DNA of 38,324 bases from an uncultured Uliginosibacterium sp. (GTDB taxonomy: Bacteria; Pseudomonadota; Gammaproteobacteria; Burkholderiales; Rhodocyclaceae), in the NCBI GenBank assembly GCA_945957295.1, contig CAMFLH010000012.1, positions 1 through 38,324 of the forward strand, in the 5' to 3' direction. This document shows, piece by piece, positions 23,652 to 32,223 of this stretch (position 1 is the stretch's first letter; each line of letters starts with the position of its first letter). Under the pieces are notes generated by a model. It worked only from the letters and a program-made list of their open reading frames with translations. It searched no databases and was not told the origin of the DNA. A program made the position numbers and the translations under genes.

Positions 23652-24884
23652 ATGAAGGGGATGAGCGTGCGCAGACTCCGATATTGGTCCGTTGGCTTAT
23701 TGATGGCGCTGGCGCTCGGCGCCGCGCATGGCGCCGATGACTCGGCCAAGCCGATCAAGATCGGCGTGATTGGCCCGTATTCCGGCGGCTCGGCGCCGAT
23801 GGGCACTTCGATGCTGCATGCGGTGCGGATGGCGGTTGCAGAGATCAACTGGAAGGGCGGTCTGCTCGGGCGCCAGATCCAGCTTGTCGAGCGCGACGAT
23901 GAGGCCAACCCGGAGAAGGGCGAGGCCGCTGCCCGCGAGCTGGTCGAGCGCGAGAAAGTCGAGGCGATGGTCGGCATCGCCAATACCGGCGTCGGGCTGG
24001 TCGCCTTGAAGCACTTCCAGCAGGCGAAGATTCCGGTGATCGTGAACATGGCAGCGGGCGCGCCGATCACGCAGCAGTTTTCGCCGCCGCAAGTGCCGGA
24101 CAGCTATGTGTTCCGCCTCGCGGCGAGCGATTCGATCCAGACCACCCGGCTCATCAACGAGGTGGTCGAGCGCTACAAGTATTCCAAGTTCGCGCTGCTC
24201 GGTGACAACACGCCCTACGGGCGTCAGGGCGTGGAGAACCTCAAGCGTGCGATGGATGCACGCGGCCTGAAGCCGGTCTTCGAAGGCGGCTTCGATGTTG
24301 GCCAGACCGACATGCAAAAGCTGATCGCGCAGTCGCGCGCTGCCGGCGCGCAGGCGCTGCTGGTGTGGGGGATCGGCCCGGAGCTCGCGGCGATTGCGAA
24401 AGCGCGCGCGAAGGAAGGCTGGAAGGTGCCGCTGCTGGGCAGCTGGACGCTGTCACTCGATAACTTCATCCAGAACGCTGGCAAGGCGGGTGATGGTGCG
24501 CGGATGACGCAGACCTTCATTGCCGAACCGATCACCTCGCGTCGCCAGGAGTTCCTCATCGCGTATCGCAAGCAGTCGGGGTTGGATCGCATCCCGTCCG
24601 CGGTGTCAGCTGCGCAGGGCTATGACTCGATGCTGCTTCTGGCGGCGGCGATCAAGCAGGCTAACTCTACGCAGGGTACGGCAGTGCGCAATGCGCTGGA
24701 GAATTTGCAGGCGCAGGTGTTCGGTGTCGTGACGACTTACCAGAAGCCGTACTCGCATACCGACCATGAGGCGATCACCGCCGACATGGTCGTGACCGGC
24801 GAAATTCGCGACGGTCACATCACCTATGCACACAAGGACGAGATGACCGCGGTCATCGTCGGACGCAAGACGACCGATCGCTGA
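23652..24884 (+). CDS. ABC transporter substrate-binding protein (LivK/branched-chain amino-acid type)
   Basis: This is a periplasmic ligand-binding protein of the Peripla_BP_6 family. From ATG 23652 it is 410 residues with a signal peptide (MKGMSVRRLRYWSVG, then LLMALALGAAHG, cleavage near residue 27). The mature part starts KPIKIGVIGPYSGGSAPMG, typical of Leu/Ile/Val- or amide-binding proteins. Later segments include KFALLGDNTPYGRQGVE and SAVSAAQGYDSMLLLAAAI. No permease or ATPase genes are adjacent, so it is an orphan here. ATG 23661 is also possible; neither has good Shine-Dalgarno spacing. It is divergent from argD. The ligand is unknown. Confidence 0.9.
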   Translation: MKGMSVRRLRYWSVGLLMALALGAAHGADDSAKPIKIGVIGPYSGGSAPMGTSMLHAVRMAVAEINWKGGLLGRQIQLVERDDEANPEKGEAAARELVEREKVEAMVGIANTGVGLVALKHFQQAKIPVIVNMAAGAPITQQFSPPQVPDSYVFRLAASDSIQTTRLINEVVERYKYSKFALLGDNTPYGRQGVENLKRAMDARGLKPVFEGGFDVGQTDMQKLIAQSRAAGAQALLVWGIGPELAAIAKARAKEGWKVPLLGSWTLSLDNFIQNAGKAGDGARMTQTFIAEPITSRRQEFLIAYRKQSGLDRIPSAVSAAQGYDSMLLLAAAIKQANSTQGTAVRNALENLQAQVFGVVTTYQKPYSHTDHEAITADMVVTGEIRDGHITYAHKDEMTAVIVGRKTTDR

Positions 24885-24897
24885 ACCGCGCCAATCG

Positions 24898-24922
24898 AAA
24901 CGGGGGCATGACGCCCCCGTTT
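24898..24922. terminator. Bidirectional terminator between convergent genes
   Basis: AAACGGGGGC (24898-24907) pairs perfectly with GCCCCCGTTT (24913-24922) around a five-base loop. It serves the binding-protein gene on the plus strand and hemF on the minus strand. Confidence 0.8.
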
Positions 24923-24927
24923 GCGAC

Positions 24928-25848
24928 TCAGGACTGTGCGAGCCAGTCGCGGCCGGTCAGGAAGCTGTCGCACAGCCGTGCTTCGGGCGAACCCGGCTCC
25001 GGATGCCAGTCGTAGCGCCACTTCACGATTGGCGGCATCGACATCAGGATCGACTCTATACGGCCGCCGGATTGCAGGCCGAACAGCGTGCCGCGATCGA
25101 ATACCAGGTTGAATTCGACATAGCGGCCGCGGCGATAGGCCTGGAAATCCCGTTCCCGCTCGCCAAACGGCAAATCGCGACGGCGCTCGACGATCGGCGT
25201 GTAGGCGCCGAGGAAGGCGTCGCCCACCGAGCGCGTCAATGCGAACGCGCTGTCGAAGTCGATCTCACCATTTGCGCCGAGATCGTCGAAGAAGATGCCG
25301 CCCACGCCGCGCGGCTCATTGCGGTGCTTCAGGAAGAAGTAGCGGTCGCACCAGTCCTTGAAGCGCGGATGGAAGTCGGCGCCAAACGGGGCAAGCGCAT
25401 CACGGCAGGCGCGGTGGAAGTGCGTCGCATCTTCCTCGAAGCCGTAGTAGGGCGTCAGATCCATGCCGCCGCCAAACCACCAGATCGGGTCCCGGCCTTC
25501 CGGCGTAGCGATGAAGCAGCGCACGTTCATGTGCACCGTCGGTACATACGGGTTGCGCGGGTGCAGCACCAGCGAAACGCCCATCGCCTCGAAGGGCGCA
25601 CCGGCCAGTTCTGGCCTGTGCGCGGTGGCCGAGGCCGGCATGCCGCCACCCATCACATGCGAAAAATTGCAGCCGCCGCGCTCGAACAGCTGGCCTTCCT
25701 CGATCAGCCGCGTCAAACCGCCGCCACCGGCGGGGCGATCCCAGCTATCGGTGCGGAACGTGCTGCCATCGAGCGCTTCGAGCGCTGCAACAATGCGCGC
25801 CTGCAGGTCGACGAAATAGGCCTTGGTCTGGATCGGGTCTGCGTTCAT
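24928..25848 (-). CDS. hemF: Oxygen-dependent coproporphyrinogen III oxidase
   Basis: HemF uses O2 to convert coproporphyrinogen III to protoporphyrinogen IX in heme synthesis. The 306-residue protein from ATG 25848 has the expected length. Conserved parts are [29 protein letters not shown] with H96 and H106, [13 protein letters not shown], and the C-terminal [12 protein letters not shown]. An in-frame TTG at 25860 is a less likely start. It lies 89 bases downstream of purD on the same strand, with a strong hairpin between them, so it may be read from the purD operon or separately. HemF needs oxygen, while the FNR-like box on hemA suggests the cell also meets low oxygen. Confidence 0.97.
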   Translation of the reverse strand: MNADPIQTKAYFVDLQARIVAALEALDGSTFRTDSWDRPAGGGGLTRLIEEGQLFERGGCNFSHVMGGGMPASATAHRPELAGAPFEAMGVSLVLHPRNPYVPTVHMNVRCFIATPEGRDPIWWFGGGMDLTPYYGFEEDATHFHRACRDALAPFGADFHPRFKDWCDRYFFLKHRNEPRGVGGIFFDDLGANGEIDFDSAFALTRSVGDAFLGAYTPIVERRRDLPFGERERDFQAYRRGRYVEFNLVFDRGTLFGLQSGGRIESILMSMPPIVKWRYDWHPEPGSPEARLCDSFLTGRDWLAQS

Positions 25849-25885
25849 CTGCGCACTCAACTAGTGGATACCGGGTTTCCATAAG

Positions 25886-25911
25886 GCAAGGGCCGGTCAC
25901 CCGGCCCTTGC
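25886..25911. repeat. Perfect 11-bp stem between purD and hemF
   Basis: GCAAGGGCCGG (25886-25896) and CCGGCCCTTGC (25901-25911) form a strong hairpin with a TCAC loop, in the 89-base gap. On the minus strand it is followed by CTTATGG, not a T-run, so termination is uncertain. It may lower hemF read-through or stabilise the purD transcript end. Confidence 0.55.
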
Positions 25912-25937
25912 AAAGCGTCAGCTTACCCGAAGAGCGG

Positions 25938-27212
25938 TCAGCTTTTTCGAGCCACGGCGCGGTGGCCAATGTCGCGGCGGAATTGCATGCCATCAAAGCT
26001 GATCTGGCTGATCGCCTCGTAGGCGCGGTTCTGCGCTTCGCGCACCGAGTCGCCCAGCGCGGTGACGCACAGCACGCGGCCTCCGGCGGTGACGACCTGG
26101 CCATCGCGGTCGGTGGTGCCGGCATGGAAGACGTGCACATCCTCGGTCTTGTAGTCGAGCCCGCTGATGACGTCACCCTTCTTCGGGTCGTCCGGGTAGC
26201 CGCCTGCGGCCAGCACCACGCCCAGCGCGACGCGGCGGTCCCACTCGGTTTCGGCCTCGTTGAGCTTGCCGGCAAGCGCAGCTTCGACCAGGTCGACCAG
26301 ATCGGTCTTCAGGCGCGCCATGATCGGCTGCGTCTCCGGGTCGCCCATGCGGCAGTTGAACTCCACCACGCGCGGCTTGCCCTCGCCATCGATCATCAGG
26401 CCTGCGTACAGGAAGCCGGTGTAGGGCAGGCCGTCGGCGGCCATGCCGGCCAGCGTCGGGTTGATCACTTCGCGCATCACACGGGCATGCACTTCGGGCG
26501 TGACGACCGGGGCGGGGGAGTAGGCACCCATGCCACCGGTGTTGGGGCCTTCGTCGCCATCCTTCAGGCGCTTGTGATCCTGCGAGGTGGCGAGTGCCAG
26601 CGCATGCTTGCCGTCGGCCATGACGATGAAGCTGGCTTCCTCGCCCTGCATGAATTCTTCGATCACGACGCGCGCACCAGCATCGCCCATCTTGTTGCCG
26701 ACCAGCATCATGTCGATCGCGGCGTGCGCTTCGTCGATGCTCATCGCGACGACAACGCCCTTGCCGGCCGCGAGGCCGTCGGCCTTGATCACGATCGGTG
26801 CGCCCTCGGCGTCGATGTAGGCGTGAGCCTGCGCGGCGTCGGAGAAGGTGCGGTATTTCGCGGTCGGAATCTTGTGGCGAACGAGGAACTGCTTGGCGAA
26901 GTCCTTCGAGGCCTCGAGCTGCGCGGCGGCCTTGGTTGGACCGAAGATTGGCAGGCCGGCGGCGCGGAAGGCATCGACGACGCCTGCGGCGAGCGGCGCT
27001 TCCGGGCCGACCACAGTCAGGCCGATCTGCTCTTTCTTCACGAAGTCGATCAGTTCGTCGATGGCGGTGATTGGCACGTTCTCAAGGCCGGGCTCGCGTG
27101 CGGTGCCGGCGTTACCCGGCGCGACGTAAACCTTCTGCAGCCGCGTCGATTGCGCGAGCTTCCACGCGAGCGCGTGCTCGCGACCGCCGGAACCGATGAC
27201 GAGCAATTTCAT
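25938..27212 (-). CDS. purD: Phosphoribosylamine-glycine ligase
   Basis: PurD joins glycine to phosphoribosylamine with ATP, the second step of purine synthesis. The 424-residue ATP-grasp protein starts MKLLVIGSGGREHALAWKLA, with the family signature at residues 7-14. It has VIKADGLAAGKGVVVA for ATP binding and the C-terminal signature RMGDPETQ. Its start overlaps the pagP stop by four bases (ATGA), so translation is coupled to that gene. Confidence 0.98.
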   Translation of the reverse strand: MKLLVIGSGGREHALAWKLAQSTRLQKVYVAPGNAGTAREPGLENVPITAIDELIDFVKKEQIGLTVVGPEAPLAAGVVDAFRAAGLPIFGPTKAAAQLEASKDFAKQFLVRHKIPTAKYRTFSDAAQAHAYIDAEGAPIVIKADGLAAGKGVVVAMSIDEAHAAIDMMLVGNKMGDAGARVVIEEFMQGEEASFIVMADGKHALALATSQDHKRLKDGDEGPNTGGMGAYSPAPVVTPEVHARVMREVINPTLAGMAADGLPYTGFLYAGLMIDGEGKPRVVEFNCRMGDPETQPIMARLKTDLVDLVEAALAGKLNEAETEWDRRVALGVVLAAGGYPDDPKKGDVISGLDYKTEDVHVFHAGTTDRDGQVVTAGGRVLCVTALGDSVREAQNRAYEAISQISFDGMQFRRDIGHRAVARKS

Positions 27213-27814
27213 GGCTGACTGGGCCTTTCCGCTTGATTGAGCTTGAACCAGATGAAGAACACGTTGCCGTTGCCTTTGCCGCCCGGCACGAAGGCGGTTT
27301 CAAGCGCGACCTTCTTGAAGCCGAGCGTGAAGGTCGGCAGCGCGGCGGGGAAAGGCGTGTAGTCGCCATAGTCCTCACGCCCCATGATGAAGGCGGTGAC
27401 GCCCAGCCCATAGTAGGCACCTTCGAGTCGAGGTATGTCCCACAGCCAGGAGTACTGGTAACCGGCCATCCACGACGGCTTGTCGTTGGAGTCGCGGAAA
27501 CCCATCGCGTACAGCCCGTGCCAGTTGCCGTTCTCGGTGTACTTGCCACGGCCGAAGCCGAAGGCCGGCATCGGGCTTTCGTTGTAGCGATTGCGCTGCT
27601 CGGCCGTGTAGGCCATCGGCAGGTGGTAGATCTTCGTCGGCAGGAAGACGTTCCAGTCGCCGGTGGTCGCGAGATCGGTCGTCTCGTCCACGGCGGTGTT
27701 CCACCATCGCTGGTAGAACGGCGCTTCGGCGACGGGTTCTTCGGCGTGCGCGACCGAGGTGACGGCTAACGCGCAGAGCAGGCCCGCGAGGGCCCGCGAA
27801 ATAGCTTGCAGCAT
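27209..27814 (-). CDS. pagP: Lipid A palmitoyltransferase PagP
   Basis: PagP is an outer-membrane beta-barrel enzyme that moves a palmitate from phospholipid to lipid A, raising resistance to cationic peptides. The 201-residue protein has a signal peptide (MLQAISRALAGLLCALAV, cleavage after AHA at residue 24). All three catalytic residues are present: H64 (KIYHLPMAY), D108 and S109 (GFRDSNDK). NWHGLYAM and the C-terminal GNGNVFFIWFKL are typical. It is placed between purH (11-base gap) and purD (4-base overlap), so it is part of the purine operon, an unusual home for a lipid A enzyme. Confidence 0.9.
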   Translation of the reverse strand: MLQAISRALAGLLCALAVTSVAHAEEPVAEAPFYQRWWNTAVDETTDLATTGDWNVFLPTKIYHLPMAYTAEQRNRYNESPMPAFGFGRGKYTENGNWHGLYAMGFRDSNDKPSWMAGYQYSWLWDIPRLEGAYYGLGVTAFIMGREDYGDYTPFPAALPTFTLGFKKVALETAFVPGGKGNGNVFFIWFKLNQAERPSQP

Positions 27815-27825
27815 GACTAACCTGA

Positions 27826-29415
27826 TCAGTGACGGAAGTGGCGGATGCCCGTCAGCACCATCGCAATGTTCTGTTCGTCGGCCGCGGCGATCACTTCCGC
27901 ATCGCGCACCGAGCCGCCCGGCTGGATCACCGCCGTCGCGCCGGCTTGCGCCAGCACATCGAGGCCATCACGGAACGGGAAGAAGGCATCCGATGCGACC
28001 GCGCACCCCGGGATCGCGAGGCCGGCGTTCTCGGCCTTGATCTTGGCGATGCGCGCCGAGTCGACGCGGCTCATCTGGCCTGCACCGACACCGACCGTCA
28101 TTCCGTCGCGGCAGTAGACGATGGCGTTCGACTTCACATACTTCGCGACGCGCCAGGCGAACAGCAGGTCGGCGAGTTCCTTGTCGGTCGGCGCACGCTT
28201 GGTCACCACCTTCAGGTCGGCCGCGGTGATGCGTGCGTCGTCGTAGGTCTGCACCAGCAGGCCGCCGCCGACGCGCTTGAAGTCGAGCTGCGAAACCGGA
28301 CCCAGCGCGCAGGTCAGCACGCGCACGTTCTGCTTTGCGGCCAGCACGGCCAGCGCGCCAGCGGTGTAGGACGGTGCGATCAGCACTTCCATGAACTGGC
28401 CGGCGACCGCCTTGGCGGTAGCTTCGTCCACTTCAACGTTGAAGGCGATGATGCCGCCGAAGGCCGAAGTCGGGTCGGTCTGGAAGGCCTTGCGGTAGGC
28501 TTCTTCGGCCGACACACCCAGCGCCACGCCGCACGGGTTGGCGTGCTTGATGATGACGCAGGCGGTGGTTTCGAAGGCTTTGACGCACTCCCACGCTGCA
28601 TCGGAGTCCGCGATGTTGTTGTACGAGAGTTCCTTGCCCTGCAGCTGGGTGTAGCCGGCGATGCCGCCCACCGCGCCGTTCGGGTCGCGATAGAAGGCCG
28701 CGCTCTGGTGCGGGTTTTCGCCGTAGCGCATCTCCTGCACCTTGTCGAAGGCGAACTGGATGCGGCTCGGGTACTCGGCGCGCACCGGCGCTTCGGCCGG
28801 CATCAGCTTGTCGGCATCAACGGCCGTCAGCCAGTTGGCGATCGCGCTGTCGTAACGGGCAGTGTGGGTGTAGGCCTTGCGCGCCAGTTCGAAGCGCGTC
28901 TTGTACGACAGGCTGCCGGCGTTGGTCTTCAACTCGGCGACGATTGCCGCGTAGTCTTCCGGGTCGGTCACGATGCCGACGCCGCCCGCTTCGGTGCCGT
29001 GGTTCTTCGCTGCGGCGCGGACCATCGTCGGGCCGCCGATGTCGATGTTCTCGATCGCGTCTTCCAGCGTGCAGCCTTCCTTCGCCACGGTGGCCTGGAA
29101 GGGATACAGGTTCACCACCACCAGATCGATGCGCGGGATCTGGTGCGCGGCGAGCGTGTCGAGGTGCTCGGGCAGATCGCGGCGGGCGAGGATGCCGCCA
29201 TGCACTTTCGGGTGCAGCGTCTTCACGCGGCCGTCGAGCATTTCCGGGAATCCGGTGTAGTCACCCACGTCGGTGACCGGCAGGCCTGCGTCGCGCAGCG
29301 CCTTGGAGGTGCCGCCGGTAGAAAGCAGGCTCACGCCGAGGGCGTGAAGTTCGCGGGCAAATTCGACGATGCCGCGCTTGTCGGAAACGCTGAGAAGGGC
29401 TTGGGTGACGTTCAT
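27826..29415 (-). CDS. purH: Bifunctional AICAR transformylase / IMP cyclohydrolase
   Basis: PurH does the last two steps to IMP: formylation of AICAR and ring closure. The 529-residue protein has an N-terminal cyclohydrolase part ([37 protein letters not shown]). The C-terminal transformylase part has [24 protein letters not shown] and [12 protein letters not shown], ending GIRHFRH. It follows fis by 14 bases, in the conserved order dusB-fis-purH. Confidence 0.98.
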   Translation of the reverse strand: MNVTQALLSVSDKRGIVEFARELHALGVSLLSTGGTSKALRDAGLPVTDVGDYTGFPEMLDGRVKTLHPKVHGGILARRDLPEHLDTLAAHQIPRIDLVVVNLYPFQATVAKEGCTLEDAIENIDIGGPTMVRAAAKNHGTEAGGVGIVTDPEDYAAIVAELKTNAGSLSYKTRFELARKAYTHTARYDSAIANWLTAVDADKLMPAEAPVRAEYPSRIQFAFDKVQEMRYGENPHQSAAFYRDPNGAVGGIAGYTQLQGKELSYNNIADSDAAWECVKAFETTACVIIKHANPCGVALGVSAEEAYRKAFQTDPTSAFGGIIAFNVEVDEATAKAVAGQFMEVLIAPSYTAGALAVLAAKQNVRVLTCALGPVSQLDFKRVGGGLLVQTYDDARITAADLKVVTKRAPTDKELADLLFAWRVAKYVKSNAIVYCRDGMTVGVGAGQMSRVDSARIAKIKAENAGLAIPGCAVASDAFFPFRDGLDVLAQAGATAVIQPGGSVRDAEVIAAADEQNIAMVLTGIRHFRH

Positions 29416-29429
29416 GGCGGGTATGGGAC

Positions 29430-29666
29430 TCAGAGAAGGTCGTGGTCGGTCAGTTTGCGTCGCAAGGTGTTGCGGTTGATGCCCAGCATCTCGGCGGCCA
29501 CCGTCTGGTTACCGCCCGCGTGTTTCAGCACGATTTCGAGCATCGGACGCTCGACGTTGCGTAACACCATGTCGTACACCCCGGTCGGTTTTTCACCGTC
29601 CAGGTCCTTGAAGTAGCGTTCCAGCGCGCGGCGGACGCATTCGGCGATGTCTTCGGAGCGGCTCAT
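29430..29666 (-). CDS. fis: DNA-binding protein Fis
   Basis: Fis is a small nucleoid-associated protein that bends DNA and tunes rRNA, recombination and growth-phase genes. The 78-residue product ends with the classic helix-turn-helix [20 protein letters not shown]. It is shorter at the N-terminus than E. coli Fis (98 residues), as is normal for betaproteobacteria. ATG 29666 overlaps the dusB stop by four bases, giving the well known dusB-fis pair. Confidence 0.96.
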   Translation of the reverse strand: MSRSEDIAECVRRALERYFKDLDGEKPTGVYDMVLRNVERPMLEIVLKHAGGNQTVAAEMLGINRNTLRRKLTDHDLL

Positions 29667-30706
29667 GCCGCGAGCTCCTGCAAAGGTTGTGAATCTGCGT
29701 GGTCGGCAACTACGACGTCGCACAGCCGGTCGCCGTGCTCGCCAAGTCGGCCGAAGAAGTCGTCGACGACCGCGAGCTGGCTCGCGACGTCCGGCTGCTG
29801 GTTCATCAGCTGCCTGAATGCGTGGGCACCGGCGATACCCTTGGTGTACCAGCCGATGTGCTTGCGTGCGATGCGCACGCCGGCGTCTTCGCCGTAGAAC
29901 GCGTACAGATCCGCGAGGTGATCGCGGCACACGCGGTGGATCTCGCGGACTTCCGGCGACGGCAATTCGGTACCGGTGGCGAGGAAGTGTTCGATCTCGC
30001 GGAAAATCCACGGGCGACCCTGCGCTGCGCGGCCGATCATCAAGCCGTCGGCGCCGGTGTGTGCGAGCACGTGGCGCGCCTTGCGCGGCGAATCGATGTC
30101 GCCGTTCGCGATCACCGGGATGCCGACTTGCTGTTTCACCGCGGCGATCGTGTCGTATTCGGCCTCGCCCATGTACAGATCGGCGCGCGTGCGGCCATGA
30201 ATTGCAATGGCCCGAATGCCCGCGTTTTCGGCGATCTGCGCGATGCGCTGTGCGTTGCGGTTGGCGCGATCCCAGCCGGTGCGGAATTTCAGCGTTACCG
30301 GAGTGTCCGGCACGGCCCGCACCACCGCTTCCAAAATGCGGCCGACCAAGGCTTCATCCCGCATCAGGGCGGAGCCGGCGGCGAGGTTGCACACCTTCTT
30401 GGCCGGGCAGCCCATGTTGATGTCGATGATCTGCGCACCGTTGTCGGCGTTGAAGCGGGCAGCCTGCGCCATCATCACCGGATCGGCGCCGGCGATCTGC
30501 ACCGAGATCGGCTCGACCTCGCCAGCGTGGTCGGTGCGCCGACGCGTCTTGTTGGTTGCGTACAGCAGCGCATTCGAGGTCACCATTTCCGAGACGGCCA
30601 GACCCGCGCCCATCCGCTTGCACAACTGGCGGAAAGGGCGATCGGTCACACCCGCCATGGGCGCGACGAACAGATTGTTGCGAAGCTGGAAGCCGGCGAA
30701 CTGCAT
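29663..30706 (-). CDS. dusB: tRNA-dihydrouridine synthase B
   Basis: DusB reduces specific uridines in tRNA to dihydrouridine with FMN and NADPH. The 347-residue protein begins MQFAGFQLRNNLFVAPMAGV, and VAPMAGVTDRPFR is the FMN-binding family start. The catalytic cysteine C100 lies in DINMGCPAKKV, and later segments are KFRTGWDRANRN, AIHGRTRAD and VIANGDI. It is the first gene of dusB-fis-purH-pagP-purD. Confidence 0.97.
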   Translation of the reverse strand: MQFAGFQLRNNLFVAPMAGVTDRPFRQLCKRMGAGLAVSEMVTSNALLYATNKTRRRTDHAGEVEPISVQIAGADPVMMAQAARFNADNGAQIIDINMGCPAKKVCNLAAGSALMRDEALVGRILEAVVRAVPDTPVTLKFRTGWDRANRNAQRIAQIAENAGIRAIAIHGRTRADLYMGEAEYDTIAAVKQQVGIPVIANGDIDSPRKARHVLAHTGADGLMIGRAAQGRPWIFREIEHFLATGTELPSPEVREIHRVCRDHLADLYAFYGEDAGVRIARKHIGWYTKGIAGAHAFRQLMNQQPDVASQLAVVDDFFGRLGEHGDRLCDVVVADHADSQPLQELAA

Positions 30707-30749
30707 CGCTCAGGAATCGGGGGGTGCGAAAGCGCGGAAAAAGCGCGTG

Positions 30750-30778
30750 ATTCTACCCGAGTCGACGTGGTCCACGAA
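30750..30778 (-). promoter_or_regulatory. Candidate promoter of the dusB-fis-purH operon
   Basis: On the minus strand TAGAAT (30750-30755) is a five-of-six -10 match, 17 bases after a weak -35 TTCGTG (30773-30778). Transcription would start near 30743, about 37 bases before dusB. Confidence 0.4.
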
Positions 30779-30786
30779 GCGTGACG

Positions 30787-30815
30787 CGGAGACCCACGGC
30801 TGGCGCGGGTCTCCG
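30787..30815. terminator. Hairpin after the DUF1501 gene
   Basis: CGGAGACCC (30787-30795) and GGGTCTCCG (30807-30815) form a perfect 9-bp stem, 11 bases after the DUF1501 stop codon on the minus strand. It lacks a T-run, so termination strength is uncertain. Confidence 0.4.
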
Positions 30816-30825
30816 GGCAGAGGGC

Positions 30826-32211
30826 TCAGACGAAGTTGAGGTAGCGCGTCGAGAAGCGGCCGATGTTCGGCAGGATCAGGCCGAGATCGCTGTCCGATAC
30901 GCCGAACCAGCGGCCGAGCGTGGCGGCGTACTGGTCGACCGAGGTGGTCGGCAGCAGCCGGCCGGAGCCGACGTCTTCCGCAGTGCCGAGTTTTACGACC
31001 GGGAAGCTGCCGTAGACATCCTGCCCCTTCACCGCACCGCCAATGATGAAGTGGTGCGAGCCCCAGCCGTGGTCCGAACCGTCGCCGTTGCTGGTCAGCG
31101 TGCGGCCAAAGTCCGAGCCGGTGAACAGCGTCACGTTGTTCGCGATGCCCAGTTGCACGGTGGCGTTGTAGAAGTAATCCACCGCGCCTGCGATCGCCGT
31201 ATGCAGCGTCGGCTGCTGTGTGAGCTGGTTGTCGTGGGTGTCGAAGCCGCCGATGCTGACGAAGAACACCTGGCGCTTCACGCCGAGTGCCGCTGACACG
31301 CCGGCCAGGCGCGCGACGACCTGAAGCTGGCGCGCGAGGTTGTTATTGGCTTGTGCCGTGGGCAATGCAACGCGGGCATCGGTGGTTGGCAGCGTTGCGA
31401 GTGCGGCGGAGACGGCCGCTTGCGCATCGATCGAGCGCTGCACCACACGGCCGTGCTCGCGCTCGAATAGCTGCGAGGAATTGCCCGTACTGACCGCGCG
31501 CAGCGCAGCCGCGCCCTGCGGCGAACCGAACAGGCTGGTGGCGTTGATGTTGTTGATGCCGACCGCGCCGCCCGAGCTGATCTGGTACTGGAAGGTGTTC
31601 TTGCCCGACAGGAAAACTGTGTTGCCCGCGGCCGACACGGCAGTGAATACCGCGTTGCTGTTCATCGAGCCGAGCAGGTCGCCGAAGCGCCCGCCCCAGC
31701 CGAGCTTTGCGCCTTCCGGCGTGAAGGCCTGCCAAGTGGCGGTCTGGTCGTTGTGCGAAAACAGCTTTGGCGGCACCGGCACCCGGCCGCTCTTGTATTC
31801 GGCCGCATCCTTGATCGGCGCGACGAGCGGGCCGACGTTCGCGAGGATCGCCGCCTTGCCGCCATCGAACAGCGTCTTGATCGGCGCGAACTCCTTCGGT
31901 AGCGCCAGTTGGCGCCCGCCCAGGTCGCTCAGCGTGGTCAGCGGCAGCAGATCGGCCTGCGCGCGGGCGATGGTGTCGCGCGCGGCGACGTAGTCGTTGT
32001 ACGAGGCGGCGTCGTACGGAATCACCGTGTTCGTCTGGTCGTTGCCGCCGTAGAAGAACAGGCAGACGAGGGCCTTGTAGTCCGGGTCGGTCGCCGCGGC
32101 AGCAGCGCCGATGCCGGCGAGGTTCAGCGCGAAGGGCGCGGCGCCGCCAAGTGTCGAAAGGGCTGCGGCGCGTTTGAGGAATTCCCGGCGGGAGGCGTTA
32201 TTGGTGCGCAT
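30826..32211 (-). CDS. DUF1501 family Tat-exported protein
   Basis: This is a 461-residue member of the DUF1501 family (PF07394, sulfatase-like fold). The N-terminus carries a Tat signal, SRREFLKRAAAL at residues 7-18, then a hydrophobic stretch ending AAAAATD. This predicts folded export to the periplasm. Family segments seen are ALVCLFFYGGNDQTNTVIPYD and FFVSIGGFDTHDNQ, plus TLFTGSDFGRTLTSNGDGSDHGWG. It follows the DUF1800 gene by 12 bases. These two families are usually paired; the activity is unknown. Confidence 0.92.
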   Translation of the reverse strand: MRTNNASRREFLKRAAALSTLGGAAPFALNLAGIGAAAAATDPDYKALVCLFFYGGNDQTNTVIPYDAASYNDYVAARDTIARAQADLLPLTTLSDLGGRQLALPKEFAPIKTLFDGGKAAILANVGPLVAPIKDAAEYKSGRVPVPPKLFSHNDQTATWQAFTPEGAKLGWGGRFGDLLGSMNSNAVFTAVSAAGNTVFLSGKNTFQYQISSGGAVGINNINATSLFGSPQGAAALRAVSTGNSSQLFEREHGRVVQRSIDAQAAVSAALATLPTTDARVALPTAQANNNLARQLQVVARLAGVSAALGVKRQVFFVSIGGFDTHDNQLTQQPTLHTAIAGAVDYFYNATVQLGIANNVTLFTGSDFGRTLTSNGDGSDHGWGSHHFIIGGAVKGQDVYGSFPVVKLGTAEDVGSGRLLPTTSVDQYAATLGRWFGVSDSDLGLILPNIGRFSTRYLNFV

Positions 32212-32223
32212 GTTCGTCTCCGC

